Positions 25,517 to 34,945 of a DNA stretch of 64,000 bases are shown one piece after another. How positions within the stretch are numbered: position 1 is the stretch's first letter; the number at the start of each line of letters is the position of its first letter. Position numbers and translations under genes: made by a program. Location: NCBI RefSeq assembly GCF_016918075.2, contig NZ_JAERPS020000006.1, forward strand, positions 62,001 to 126,000, read 5' to 3'. The stretch is from Rheinheimera maricola. Its GTDB lineage: Bacteria > Pseudomonadota > Gammaproteobacteria > Enterobacterales > Alteromonadaceae. The notes below the pieces were generated by a model. It saw only the letters and a list, made by a program, of their open reading frames with translations, was not told the DNA's origin and ran no database searches.

Positions 25517-26043
25517 TTCGCCTGGGCTGTGTTCTACTGCTGGCCTTGCTATTAATGCCGGCGCAGGCCACTGACAGCCAGGCTCTGCTGCGCTTTAAAC
25601 CCTTGCAGGGCCAACTAAGTTTCAACCAGAGTAAACAGCTACAAGGCTTACCGGTGGCGCTGAAAAGTAGTGGCTATATTCTGCTGCAAGACGGGCAATT
25701 GCTGTGGCACACCACCACGCCGGTCGACAGTAAACTATTGGTTAGCCCGGCCGGCGTCAGCCAGTGGCAGCAACAGCAGTATGTTGCTGTAGCTGGCAGC
25801 GAGTTTGTCGGCCAGCTGATGCTGGCCGTATTGCAACAGCAGCATCAGTTTATTAACGACCACTTTGCCCTGAGCGACGCTGACAACGATTGTCAGCTGT
25901 TGCAACCTTTGCAGGCACCACTGAGTAACCTATTTGTGCAGATCCGCCTATGTGGCGAGGCGACACTGCAGCGAATTGTGCTGCAGGAAAGCAACGGCAA
26001 CAGCACAACCATTGACTTACAACCAGAGGCCAACCTTGACTAA
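25513..26043 (+). CDS. apeL: LolA-like outer membrane lipoprotein carrier protein (ApeL type)
   Basis: 176 residues with a clear signal peptide (CVLLLALLLMPAQA, cleavage near residue 19) and a LolA-like beta-rich body (LLRFKPLQGQLSFNQSKQLQGLPVALKSSG). Periplasmic chaperone for a hydrophobic product between the MMPL exporter and the outer membrane. ATGA overlap with the thioesterase. Confidence 0.83.
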   Translation: MIRLGCVLLLALLLMPAQATDSQALLRFKPLQGQLSFNQSKQLQGLPVALKSSGYILLQDGQLLWHTTTPVDSKLLVSPAGVSQWQQQQYVAVAGSEFVGQLMLAVLQQQHQFINDHFALSDADNDCQLLQPLQAPLSNLFVQIRLCGEATLQRIVLQESNGNSTTIDLQPEANLD

Positions 26044-28288
26044 GCTGGCCCGTCTGGCGCCATATAGCTGGCTGGCCATTATTATCTGCTTACTGGCCTA
26101 TCTGTTATTGCAGTTACCGCAGCGGCAATGGAGCAGCAGCATCACCGCGTTGCTGCCCACCTCCGCCGAACCCTGGCAGCAACAATTGCTAACACAGGTG
26201 AACAGCAGCCGGCAGTTAACACTAAAGTTATCTGGCCTGGCTTTGCCGCAGTTACGTCAGGCTGCTACCAGCTTGCTGCAACAGCCCATTCAGGGGCTAA
26301 GCTGGCATCAGCCGGGCACGATGTTAACTCAGCTACAACAGCAGTATCAACAGCACCAGTCTTTGTTGCTTTCACCACAAACCCTAGACTTGCTGCAACA
26401 AGGCCAATACCAGCCCTTAGTAGATGCTGCCTGGCAACGGCTATACAGCCCGGCACCGCTATTGAGCGAGGCGCTAAGCCAAGACCCGCTATTGCTAACT
26501 CAGCAGTTTATGGAACAACAAACGGCTGGCAAGCTAATGCTGCAGCAAGCCTGGTTTGAAACGCGGCAGGGTGATGCCGTAGTGCTGTACGCAGAAACCG
26601 CCACTGACCCGTTTGACCGCGTGCCGGCCAGCGCTTTGCAACAGCAACTGGCTCAGCAGCTTAGCGCACTTAGTGCGCAATGGCCGCAGCTGCATATAGC
26701 CCGCAGTGGTGTGTTATTTCATGCGGTGCACGCCAGCGCCAACGCCAGTTTTGAAATGCAGTTTTATGGCACCATCTCGCTACTGGCCATTCTGCTGTTA
26801 CTGGTATTCAGTTTCCGCAGTGCCCGGCCATTATTGCTGGCTACTGTCGTACTGCTACCAGCGCTAATAGCCGGCTTAGCGGCACTGCTGCTGGTATTTC
26901 AGCAACCACATGTGCTGGCATTGGTATTCGCCACCACATTAATTGGTATCGCGATAGATTATTCGTTTCATGGCATGCTGGCTGCCAATCAGGCTAGAAG
27001 TACTTTTAGCGCTATGCTGCCCAGCCTGGCGCTGGGCTTGTTAACCACGCTGCTGGGCTATCTGGCACTGCTGTGGTTGCCCTTTGGCTTACTGCAGCAG
27101 GTCGCGGTGTTTATGCTGGCTGGCCTGGTGGCTGCCTTTATCAGTGTCTGGCTGCTGTTGCCGCTGCTGCTGGCACCACGACAACTGCATAACAGTTACT
27201 GGTTACAGCATAGCTGTGCCCGTATTACGCAAGGTTATCAACGCGCGACAGCGTTATGGGTATGGCTGATTGGTCTAAGTGCTAGTGCAGTAGTCGTGTT
27301 TTTGCTGCTACAAGGCCGTTTTAGCGACGATGTCCGCTTATTTAGCCAAAGTCCACCCGGTTTGCTGCAGCAGGAAGCCGAAGTTCGCGCCCTGGGAGCG
27401 CAACAATGGGACAGCCGTTTTCTGGTATTGCTGGCTGACAGCACCGAACAAGCACTGGCACAAGAGCACGTTTTGCAAAGCACCTTAACGCAATGGCAGC
27501 AGCAAGGTTGGTTTGCGCGCTGGCAAGGGCTAAGCCAACAACTGACATCACAGCAACAACAGGCCGCCAGCCAACAGTTACTGCAACAAGCCTATCAAAG
27601 CCCGGCGCTGCAAACTTATTTATCGCAGTTGCAACTGCAGGCACCGTCGGCACGCACAGACTGGTTAACCACGGCTAACTTTACTTCACCCTTGGTAAAG
27701 CAGCATTTTCGCGTCGGAACGCAAACGGCAGCTATTGTGCTGTTGCAGCAGGTAAGCGAAGCGGCGTTGCTGCAACAGGCGGTGGCGCAGCTGCCAGCGG
27801 TATACTTGCTTGATCCAATCGCTGACACCAATAGCAGCCTGCAGCAGCTACGCAGCCAGCTACTTACCTGGCTGCTATTAGCATTATTACTCAGTATTGC
27901 GGTGCTAAGCTGGCGGCGGGGCATTAAAGCGGCATTGGCCAGCGCATTGCTGCTAACGCTGGCAATAGGCGCCGCGCTGTGTTTCAGCTTATGGCGGCAA
28001 CAACACCTTAATGTGTTTAATCTGGTGGCGGCGTTGTTAGTATTGGCTCTGGCATTAGACTATGCCGTATTCTTTACCTCTACCCTGCATAAAACTGAAG
28101 TGATGCAAGCGGTATTGCTGTCGGCTGCCACCAGCTGCCTGGCTTTTGGTATGCTGAGCTTCAGCCAAACGCCGGCCGTTGCTAGCTTTGGTTTTACCGT
28201 GTTTTCCGGCGTGGCGCTGTCTGCATTGTTGGCGCCGCTATTAACCCTGATCTGCCACAAGGAGGCTGTTTCTGGTGGAACACTTTGA
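26036..28288 (+). CDS. apeM: MMPL/RND-family exporter (ApeM type)
   Basis: About 750 residues from TTG 26036, which overlaps the previous stop and is preceded by AGAGG. Two repeats, each with a single helix, a periplasmic loop and a block of five helices: the first block near residues 240-400, the second near 610-740 (MMPL layout). TLIGIAIDYSFHGML and LLVLALALDYAVFFTS are the matching proton-relay-type Asp-containing helices. Probably drives the polyene lipid out of the inner membrane. Confidence 0.87.
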   Translation: MTKLARLAPYSWLAIIICLLAYLLLQLPQRQWSSSITALLPTSAEPWQQQLLTQVNSSRQLTLKLSGLALPQLRQAATSLLQQPIQGLSWHQPGTMLTQLQQQYQQHQSLLLSPQTLDLLQQGQYQPLVDAAWQRLYSPAPLLSEALSQDPLLLTQQFMEQQTAGKLMLQQAWFETRQGDAVVLYAETATDPFDRVPASALQQQLAQQLSALSAQWPQLHIARSGVLFHAVHASANASFEMQFYGTISLLAILLLLVFSFRSARPLLLATVVLLPALIAGLAALLLVFQQPHVLALVFATTLIGIAIDYSFHGMLAANQARSTFSAMLPSLALGLLTTLLGYLALLWLPFGLLQQVAVFMLAGLVAAFISVWLLLPLLLAPRQLHNSYWLQHSCARITQGYQRATALWVWLIGLSASAVVVFLLLQGRFSDDVRLFSQSPPGLLQQEAEVRALGAQQWDSRFLVLLADSTEQALAQEHVLQSTLTQWQQQGWFARWQGLSQQLTSQQQQAASQQLLQQAYQSPALQTYLSQLQLQAPSARTDWLTTANFTSPLVKQHFRVGTQTAAIVLLQQVSEAALLQQAVAQLPAVYLLDPIADTNSSLQQLRSQLLTWLLLALLLSIAVLSWRRGIKAALASALLLTLAIGAALCFSLWRQQHLNVFNLVAALLVLALALDYAVFFTSTLHKTEVMQAVLLSAATSCLAFGMLSFSQTPAVASFGFTVFSGVALSALLAPLLTLICHKEAVSGGTL

Positions 28289-29516
28289 CGTAGTGATTAT
28301 TGGTGCCGGCCCATCTGGCGCCTGCGCCGGTGCCTTGCTAAGCAAGGCCGGGAAAAAAGTATTGTGTGTTGAAAAGCAACATTTTCCGCGCTTTAGCATT
28401 GGCGAAAGCTTGCTGCCGCACTGCATGCAGTTTCTGGCAGAAGCCGGGTTAGAGCACGCCGTGCAACAACAGGCAGCCGCAAACGGCTTTCAGTTTAAAA
28501 ACGGCGCGGCATTTTTGAAAAATGACTTTCGCACCGCCTTTGATTTTACAGACAAATTTAGCCCCGGCCCCGGTACGACCTTTCAGGTAAAAAGGGCCGC
28601 CTTTGATAAAATTCTGGCCGATGCTGCGGCAGAACAAGGTGTGCAAATACGTTACGGTGTAACCGTTAACCAGGTTGATATTAACGCGCCCGAGCGCACG
28701 GTGCTTAACGTTAGCGACGACAACGGCCAGCAGTATCAACTTAGTGCTGGCTTTATGTTGGATGGTAGCGGCTTTGGCCGGGTATTACCTCGGCTGTTAG
28801 ATCTGGAGCAAGCCTCTGATTTCCCGGTGCGCCAAGCTAGTTTTTGTCATATCCGCGACAACATTAGCGATCAGCGCTTTGATCGCAACAAAATTCTCAT
28901 CACGGTGCACTCTAGTCTGCCGGATGTCTGGTTTTGGTTGATCCCGTTTAGCGACGGTACCGCCAGTTTAGGTGTCGTGGCGAAGCAACAACGCTTTGAT
29001 GCCGCGCTGAGTGCTGCTGATAACTTATGGCAACATATCAACCAGACACCTGAACTTGCTGAGCTACTGGCCAAGGCCGAACCGATTAACCAAGCGCAAA
29101 GCTTAACCGGTTATTCTGCTAATGTGCGCAGCCTGCACGGCAACCGCTTTGCGCTGCTGGGTAATGCCGGCGAGTTTCTTGACCCGGTGTTCTCCTCTGG
29201 CGTTACCATAGCGCTACGCTCTGCGGCGATGGCGGTGCCTTTGGTGCTTCGGCAGCTGGCTGGTGAAACGCCGGACTGGGAAGCAGAATATAGCAAGCCA
29301 CTGCGTAAAGGCATCGACACCTTTCGCACCTTTGTTACCGCCTGGTACGACGGCCGCTTTCAGGATGTCATTTTTAGCCGGCAGCGGCAGGCCAAAGTCA
29401 CCGCTATGATTAGCTCAATTCTGGCCGGCTATGCCTGGGATCAGACTAACCCCTATGTCGCTGAACCCGAACGGCGGTTAAATGTGTTAAGGGAATTATG
29501 TCTGGACGCAGAGTAA
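28275..29516 (+). CDS. FAD-dependent oxidoreductase with halogenase motif
   Basis: 413 residues from GTG 28275, behind AGGAGG. The N-terminal dinucleotide fold is VVIIGAGPSGACAG (residues 6-19). Residues 219-224 read WFWLIP, which fits the W-x-W-x-I-P signature of flavin-dependent halogenases. FLDPVFSSGVTIAL (301-314) is typical of the CmlS/CndH-type branch rather than tryptophan halogenases. A halogenated aryl end group, as in xanthomonadins, is therefore possible. A hydroxylase or desaturase role cannot be excluded because some relatives with this fold do not halogenate. Confidence 0.8.
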   Translation: MEHFDVVIIGAGPSGACAGALLSKAGKKVLCVEKQHFPRFSIGESLLPHCMQFLAEAGLEHAVQQQAAANGFQFKNGAAFLKNDFRTAFDFTDKFSPGPGTTFQVKRAAFDKILADAAAEQGVQIRYGVTVNQVDINAPERTVLNVSDDNGQQYQLSAGFMLDGSGFGRVLPRLLDLEQASDFPVRQASFCHIRDNISDQRFDRNKILITVHSSLPDVWFWLIPFSDGTASLGVVAKQQRFDAALSAADNLWQHINQTPELAELLAKAEPINQAQSLTGYSANVRSLHGNRFALLGNAGEFLDPVFSSGVTIALRSAAMAVPLVLRQLAGETPDWEAEYSKPLRKGIDTFRTFVTAWYDGRFQDVIFSRQRQAKVTAMISSILAGYAWDQTNPYVAEPERRLNVLRELCLDAE

Positions 29517-30070
29517 TACTGGCTATCTGTATACTGCTGCTCGGTGGCTGCCAAAACTGGCGGCTGCCCGCAACAGCAGGCTGGGTAGCACTGGATGATG
29601 GCCACTATCAATTAGTCGACTACTGGCCCGGCGCACCACAGCAACTGATGCAGCAACTGAGCTGGCAAGATGAAACGCGCCAGCAGCAATTTCTACTCAC
29701 AGCATTGCTGCAAGCGGAAGGCTACCTGCTGGTCGCACTATCGCCACTGGGGCATGAAATGTGGCGCTTGCAATATCAGCGCGGCCATCAGCTAACGGTC
29801 TCCGGTATGGCGCCATTTAATCAGCCGGAATTTGCCAGCCGGCTATTAGCCGAAATGCAATTGGCACTGCTGCCGCAGCCATTGTTGCACAGCCGTCTAC
29901 AAGCACTTAGCCTGCGCCAGCAAGACGGCCAACGTCAGATATTACGTGATGATGGCTCGGTGTTAATGACTATCACGCAGGCTGGTCAGCTACAACCGGG
30001 TAAGCAGATCCAGCTAAGCAGTCAAACTTATCAGTTACAAATTAATACCTTACAGCAGGATCTGTTATGA
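29498..30070 (+). CDS. apeN: DUF3261-type lipoprotein (ApeN type)
   Basis: 190 residues. Signal ending in a lipobox (LLGGC, Cys18). The mature part is Gln- and Leu-rich and beta-strand-like, as expected for DUF3261 lipoproteins next to MMPL exporters in APE loci, possibly an outer-membrane acceptor working with the LolA-like carrier. It overlaps the flavoenzyme by 19 bases and the next ketosynthase by 4. Confidence 0.75.
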   Translation: MSGRRVILAICILLLGGCQNWRLPATAGWVALDDGHYQLVDYWPGAPQQLMQQLSWQDETRQQQFLLTALLQAEGYLLVALSPLGHEMWRLQYQRGHQLTVSGMAPFNQPEFASRLLAEMQLALLPQPLLHSRLQALSLRQQDGQRQILRDDGSVLMTITQAGQLQPGKQIQLSSQTYQLQINTLQQDLL

Positions 30071-31254
30071 CAACATTAAGCAGCCTAAGCGCTCTGGGTC
30101 TATGTTGCGCACTGGGCAGCAACAAAGCTGAAGTGTGGCGTAATGCCATGGCCGGCAGCCAGGCCGGCATGCGGCAACGCTCCGATTTACTTGCCGCTGG
30201 TCAAAGTGTCATTGTTGGTGAAGTCCGTGCCGCACTGCCTGATCACAGCGCTTGGCCCATGTATTACCGTACGCGTAATAACCAGCTGGCCGCATTAGCC
30301 TTTAGCCAAATTGCTGACGAGGTTGCCGCTTTACGCAGCCAATTTGGTGCTGAGCGCATTGCCGTTATTATTGGCAGCAGCACCTCGGGTATTGCTGAGG
30401 GTGAGCAAGCATTAGCGTTGCAGATGCAGCAACAGCAGTTCGCGCCAAATTTCGATTATCAGCTGCAGGAAATGATGGCACCGGCTGAATTTATCAGTTG
30501 GCTGGCGAATGTCAGCGGCCCAGCCTATGCCATTTCTACTGCGTGTTCGTCCAGCGCCAAAGCGTTAATCAGCGCACAAACTTTGCTACAAGCGGATTTG
30601 GCAGATGCAGTGATTGTTGGCGGTGTCGATTCGCTGTGTCAGTTGACATTGCGCGGCTTTGCAGCGCTGGAAGCGGTATCAACCGGTTTATGTCAGCCTT
30701 TTAGTGCCAACCGTGATGGCATCAATATTGGTGAGGCTGCCGCGTTATTTATAATGCAGCGTGGCAACTGCGGCATTGCCTTGCTCGGTGGTGGCGCTAG
30801 CAGCGATGCGCATCATATGTCCGCACCACAGCCACAAGGGCTGGGCGCCATAAGTGCTATTAACCAAGCCTGCCAGCGCGCCGGTATTAGCCCGCAGCAA
30901 CTGGATTATATTAATTTACATGGCACCGCTACTGCATTAAATGACAGCATGGAAAGTGCTGCACTGGCTGCGCTTGGTCTGCAGCAGGTAGCGGCCAGCT
31001 CCAGTAAGGGCATGACCGGCCATACACTGGGCGCGGCAGGCGCAATTGAAGCCGCACTATGCTGGTTGATGTTGTCCGATTATAATCCGCAGCATTATTT
31101 GATCCCACATTGCTGGGATGGCGCAGCAGACTTGCAACTACCGCAGCTAAAGTTGGTACAGCAAGGCCAGCAGCAAGCTGTACGGTATTGTTTATCAAAC
31201 TCTTTTGCTTTTGGTGGCAACAACGTCGCGTTAATATTAGGAACCACAGCATGA
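30067..31254 (+). CDS. apeO: Beta-ketoacyl-ACP synthase (ApeO type)
   Basis: 395 residues. Complete triad: Cys160 in ISTACSSSAKA, His285 in LHGTATALND and His319 in TGHTLGAAG. Ends with SNSFAFGGNNVAL. Elongating ketosynthase of the APE pathway; the non-catalytic ApeC-like protein is its likely partner. Confidence 0.9.
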   Translation: MTTLSSLSALGLCCALGSNKAEVWRNAMAGSQAGMRQRSDLLAAGQSVIVGEVRAALPDHSAWPMYYRTRNNQLAALAFSQIADEVAALRSQFGAERIAVIIGSSTSGIAEGEQALALQMQQQQFAPNFDYQLQEMMAPAEFISWLANVSGPAYAISTACSSSAKALISAQTLLQADLADAVIVGGVDSLCQLTLRGFAALEAVSTGLCQPFSANRDGINIGEAAALFIMQRGNCGIALLGGGASSDAHHMSAPQPQGLGAISAINQACQRAGISPQQLDYINLHGTATALNDSMESAALAALGLQQVAASSSKGMTGHTLGAAGAIEAALCWLMLSDYNPQHYLIPHCWDGAADLQLPQLKLVQQGQQQAVRYCLSNSFAFGGNNVALILGTTA

Positions 31255-31703
31255 TAACGGGTTACCCGATAGCACAGGTACTGCCGCATGCACAGCCAAT
31301 GATCCTGCTTGATGAATTTATTGAAGCGGGTGCCGAGCATGCTGTATGTAAAGTTAATATAAATGCCCAAAGCGCGTTTTTTGATAGCCATAATCGCTCT
31401 GTGCCAGCCTATGTCGGCATTGAATATATGGCGCAAACCGTAGCAGCCTATGCTGGGGCGCATAAGTTGGCCGCGGGTGACAGTGTGCGGCTGGGCTTTC
31501 TGCTGGGCTGTCGCAAATATCAGCCAGTCGTACAGGCCTTTGCCGAAGGTGCCGAACTTAGTGTCAGTGCCAGCAAGGTGGTGATGGACGAGTCGGGTCT
31601 TAGTGTGTTTGACTGCAAAATTTCGCAGCACGGCGAAGTGCTGGTAAGCGCCAAGCTTAACGTGTTTGAACCGGAAGATTACCGGGTTTGGTTAACGGAG
31701 TAA
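31251..31703 (+). CDS. apeP: Hotdog-fold 3-hydroxyacyl-ACP dehydratase (ApeP type)
   Basis: 150 residues from the ATG at 31251, which overlaps the ketosynthase stop as ATGA. VLPHAQPMILLDEF at the start and VGIEYMAQTVAAYAGAH near residue 60 match the COG4706 dehydratases of APE operons. A probable partner of the ApeI-like subunit. Confidence 0.87.
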   Translation: MITGYPIAQVLPHAQPMILLDEFIEAGAEHAVCKVNINAQSAFFDSHNRSVPAYVGIEYMAQTVAAYAGAHKLAAGDSVRLGFLLGCRKYQPVVQAFAEGAELSVSASKVVMDESGLSVFDCKISQHGEVLVSAKLNVFEPEDYRVWLTE

Positions 31704-31705
31704 CA

Positions 31706-32428
31706 ATGAAACGAATATTAGTCACCGGCTCAGGCCGCGGTATTGGCAAAGCCATCGCCTTGCAACTTGCCAAAGACGGTTTTGACATTGCCGTGCATTG
31801 TCGCAGCGATCGCGCCAGCGCTGAGGCGGTAGTGAGCGAAATCCAAGCATTGGGACGCCACGCCTGCATACTGCAGTTTGATGTGGCTGATCGCGCCGCT
31901 GCCCGCGCTGCACTGGAGCAAGATATTGCCTGCTATGGCGCCTATTATGGTGCAGTATGCAATGCCGGCATTACCCGTGACGGGGCCTTTCCGGCATTGA
32001 GCGAAGATGACTGGGATAGTGTGATCCACACTAATCTGGATGGCTTCTATAATGTACTACATCCGCTGATAATGCCGATGATTCAGCTACGCAGCGGTGG
32101 CCGCATTGTCACTATCGCCTCAGTATCCGGCATAGCGGGCAACCGCGGCCAGGTAAACTACAGTGCTTCTAAAGCCGGCTTAATTGGTGCCACCAAAGCG
32201 CTGGCGATAGAACTAGCCAAACGCAAAATTACCGTCAACTGTGTAGCACCAGGTTTAATAGATACCGATATGCTGCAAGACGTGGCGCAGGAAGAGCTGA
32301 TGAAAATGATCCCGTTACGCCGCGCCGGCAGTGCTGCCGAAGTTGCTGCCACCGTGGCCTTTTTATGCTCTGAGCCAGCCGCTTATATCACGCGGCAGGT
32401 TATTTCAGTTAATGGCGGGTTAGTCTGA
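31706..32428 (+). CDS. apeQ: 3-ketoacyl-ACP reductase, SDR family (ApeQ type)
   Basis: 240 residues from ATG 31706, with GGAG 9 bases upstream. NADP-binding TGSGRGIGKAIA near residue 7, NAGITRDG near 84, and catalytic YSASK near 150. FabG-like. It is the only ketoreductase in the whole locus, so both the polyene and any reduced alkyl chain would depend on it or on the housekeeping FabG. Confidence 0.92.
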   Translation: MKRILVTGSGRGIGKAIALQLAKDGFDIAVHCRSDRASAEAVVSEIQALGRHACILQFDVADRAAARAALEQDIACYGAYYGAVCNAGITRDGAFPALSEDDWDSVIHTNLDGFYNVLHPLIMPMIQLRSGGRIVTIASVSGIAGNRGQVNYSASKAGLIGATKALAIELAKRKITVNCVAPGLIDTDMLQDVAQEELMKMIPLRRAGSAAEVAATVAFLCSEPAAYITRQVISVNGGLV

Positions 32429-33657
32429 TGCAGCGGGTCGTTGTAACTGGCATGTCAGTTGTTACCGCTTTAGGTGATAACTGGCCAGAATTTAAGCAAG
32501 CATTACAGCAAGGCCGTAACGCTGTTGCCGTGATGCCAGAGTGGGACTTGTACACCAACATGAGCACCCGGTTAGCCGCGCCGGTAACTAATTTTGCCAA
32601 GCCAGCACATTATTCGCGCAAATTAGTCCGTTCGATGGGCAGGGTGTCCTTAATGGCAACCCGCGCTACCGAATTGGCACTGCAGGATGCCGGCTTACTT
32701 GACCACCCGGCACTGACAGATGGCCGCTGCGGCATTGCTTACGGCTCGTCTACTGGCAGTACAGAGCCGGTATTGGCGTTTGGCCGCATGATGGCCACCG
32801 GCGATATGACCGGCGTTACAGCCACCAGCTATATCCAGATGATGGGCCACACCACAGCAGTAAATGTCGGGGTGTTTTTTGGCATTAAAGGCCGGGTGCA
32901 CACTACCAGTTCAGCTTGTACTTCGGGATCGCAAGGTATTGGTTATGCCTATGAAGCCATAAAATATGGCAAACAATTGCTGATGGTCGCCGGCGGCGCC
33001 GAAGAGTTGTGTCCAACTGAGGCAGCAGTTTTTGACACCCTGTACGCCACCAGCACAAAAAACCATACGCCCAAATTGACACCACGACCGTTCGATGCCG
33101 GCCGCGATGGGCTGGTGATAGGCGAAGGCGCTGGCACCCTTATTCTGGAACAGCTGGAACATGCACTGGCGCGCGGTGCCACTATTTATGCGGAAGTGGT
33201 GGGCTACGGTACTAACTCTGACGGAGTGCATGTTACCCAACCCACCGACAGCACCATGGAAACCGCCATGCGACTGGCGCTGCAAGATGCTAACTTACCC
33301 GCCACGGCCATTGGCTATATCAATGCCCATGGCACCTCAACCGACCGCGGTGACATCGCCGAAAGCCATGCCACTGCCAGGGTATTTGGTCCACAGCAGC
33401 CCATCAGCTCGTTAAAAAGTTATCTGGGCCATACGCTGGGTGCCTGTGGAGCCATAGAAAGCTGGGCCAGTATAATGATGCAGCGCGACAATTGGTTTGC
33501 TCCTACGCTGAACCTGACACAGCTTGACCCTGCCTGCGCCGAGTTAGATTACATCCGCGATAGCGGTCGCCAGCTACACACCGACTACGTGATGAGTAAT
33601 AACTTCGCTTTTGGCGGTATTAATACTTCACTGATTTTTAAACGGTGGCCTGATTAG
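32428..33657 (+). CDS. apeR: Beta-ketoacyl-ACP synthase (ApeR type)
   Basis: 409 residues, FabF-like. Triad Cys164 in TTSSACTSGSQG, His301 in AHGTSTDRGD and His335 in LGHTLGACG; C-terminal SNNFAFGGINTSL. It shares one base with the ketoreductase stop. Second complete APE ketosynthase, perhaps for the first extension of the aryl starter. Confidence 0.9.
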   Translation: MQRVVVTGMSVVTALGDNWPEFKQALQQGRNAVAVMPEWDLYTNMSTRLAAPVTNFAKPAHYSRKLVRSMGRVSLMATRATELALQDAGLLDHPALTDGRCGIAYGSSTGSTEPVLAFGRMMATGDMTGVTATSYIQMMGHTTAVNVGVFFGIKGRVHTTSSACTSGSQGIGYAYEAIKYGKQLLMVAGGAEELCPTEAAVFDTLYATSTKNHTPKLTPRPFDAGRDGLVIGEGAGTLILEQLEHALARGATIYAEVVGYGTNSDGVHVTQPTDSTMETAMRLALQDANLPATAIGYINAHGTSTDRGDIAESHATARVFGPQQPISSLKSYLGHTLGACGAIESWASIMMQRDNWFAPTLNLTQLDPACAELDYIRDSGRQLHTDYVMSNNFAFGGINTSLIFKRWPD

Positions 33658-34461
33658 ATGCGCTGGTGCAGCATTATAGCACTGTGCTGTATTACTGCGT
33701 GCTGGCATGCCAGTGCTGAGCAGGCAGCCTGGCAATTAGGTGTCGGCGTGGCTTACAGCCAATTACCTGATTATCCGGGCGCTGCGCAACAACAGCAATA
33801 TTTGCTGCCATTTCCCTACTTTACTTACCGTAGTGACAAGCTGAAATTAACCCGTTCTGAAGCGCTGGGGCAGCTATTTTCCGTCGGCAAGCTGTCGCTA
33901 AACCTGAGCCTGGCCGCAGCTTTACCGGTTAACAGCGACGACAATATTGCCCGCCAGGGTATGCCAGATTTGCTGTGGCTTACCGAAATTGGTCCAACAG
34001 CAGATTATCAGCTGCTTAAAAACGACCAGCAACAGCTGCAACTACGCCTGCCGCTGCGCAAAGCCATTGCCACCGATCTGCGGCACTGGCATGATGCCGG
34101 CTGGCGGTTGGAACCGCAGCTGCGTTGGCAGCAGAAATTGGCCGCTGAGTTGCAGTGGACCAGCCAGCTGACAATGAACTGGAGCACCAACAATTATCAC
34201 CAGCGTTTGTACGGCGTAAGCCCTGCTTTTGCTACTGTAGAACGGCCACAGTACGCTGCCCGCTCTGGTTATGCCGGCTGGCGCTGGTCAAATGGTGTTA
34301 CCTGGCAACATAAACGCTGGTGGTTGGGTGCTTTTATCCGTTACGATAATCTACAGGGCGTCAGTTTTGCCGATAGCCCTTTACTTCAACGCCGGCATAA
34401 CACCAGCTTTGGTGTGGCACTGGCATGGATATTTAACCAACAAGGACATTATTATGAATAA
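33658..34461 (+). CDS. MipA/OmpV-family outer membrane protein
   Basis: 267 residues. Signal peptide (IIALCCITACWHASA) followed by WQLGVGVAYSQLPDYPGAAQQQQ, the typical opening of MipA/OmpV barrels. Alternating amphipathic strands end in an aromatic-rich C-terminal strand (FGVALAWIF). It starts directly after the ketosynthase stop. May provide the outer-membrane end of pigment placement. Confidence 0.82.
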   Translation: MRWCSIIALCCITACWHASAEQAAWQLGVGVAYSQLPDYPGAAQQQQYLLPFPYFTYRSDKLKLTRSEALGQLFSVGKLSLNLSLAAALPVNSDDNIARQGMPDLLWLTEIGPTADYQLLKNDQQQLQLRLPLRKAIATDLRHWHDAGWRLEPQLRWQQKLAAELQWTSQLTMNWSTNNYHQRLYGVSPAFATVERPQYAARSGYAGWRWSNGVTWQHKRWWLGAFIRYDNLQGVSFADSPLLQRRHNTSFGVALAWIFNQQGHYYE

Positions 34462-34885
34462 AGTTTTAACCGTACTGGCACTATCTGCCACAGTAATCAG
34501 TGGCGCAGCGCAGGCCCGCAATGACGTACTCAACTTGCCATTAGCTGGCATTATCGGTACAGATAAAGCAAAGCAGGCGTTGATTGACGTACCGTTTTAC
34601 TTCGCTGGCCAAGACCATCCCGCCGTGAGCAATAACTGGGGCGACATCAGCACTAATAAAAAAACCAATGCTGTCGGCAAATCGGATGATGAAGCTTGCC
34701 AGTGGGTACTGTTGTCTGCCATTAAAGCACTGCAAGAAGCGGCGAAAAAGCGTGGATATGATGCGGTAGTTAATATCCGCTCAAACTATAAGAACAATGA
34801 ATTTAGCAGCGCAACAGAATTTCAATGTGGTGCCGGCAATATCATGGCTGGTGTGGCACTCAAGGGCGAGCTGGTCAAGTTTTAA
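34454..34885 (+). CDS. Small periplasmic protein often seen at the end of APE loci
   Basis: 143 residues from the ATG at 34454, with AGGA upstream. Signal peptide (VLTVLALSATVISGAAQA). The body contains KKRGYDAVVNIRSNYKNNEF and ends with CGAGNIMAGVALKG, a YbjQ-like heavy-metal-binding/DUF74-style pattern. From memory, homologues are frequently labelled excinuclease by mistake. No nuclease features are visible. Function unknown. It overlaps the MipA gene by 8 bases and is the last gene before the terminator. Confidence 0.7.
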   Translation: MNKVLTVLALSATVISGAAQARNDVLNLPLAGIIGTDKAKQALIDVPFYFAGQDHPAVSNNWGDISTNKKTNAVGKSDDEACQWVLLSAIKALQEAAKKRGYDAVVNIRSNYKNNEFSSATEFQCGAGNIMAGVALKGELVKF

Positions 34886-34917
34886 AGACTTTTGTTCAGT
34901 AAAACGTCTTAACAAGG

Positions 34918-34945
34918 GCCGGCACTTTTATTGCCGGCTTTTTAT
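34918..34945 (+). terminator. Terminator of the APE operon
   Basis: GCCGGC (34918-34923), loop of 9, GCCGGC (34933-34938), then TTTTTATTTT. It lies 32 bp after the last APE-operon gene, and the tail runs into the end of the convergent START-domain gene. Confidence 0.88.

Noticed and set aside
34454-34885. Possible excinuclease subunit at the end of the APE operon
   Set aside because: The protein is only 143 residues, has a signal peptide and shows no ATPase or UvrA features; the label would be a database error.
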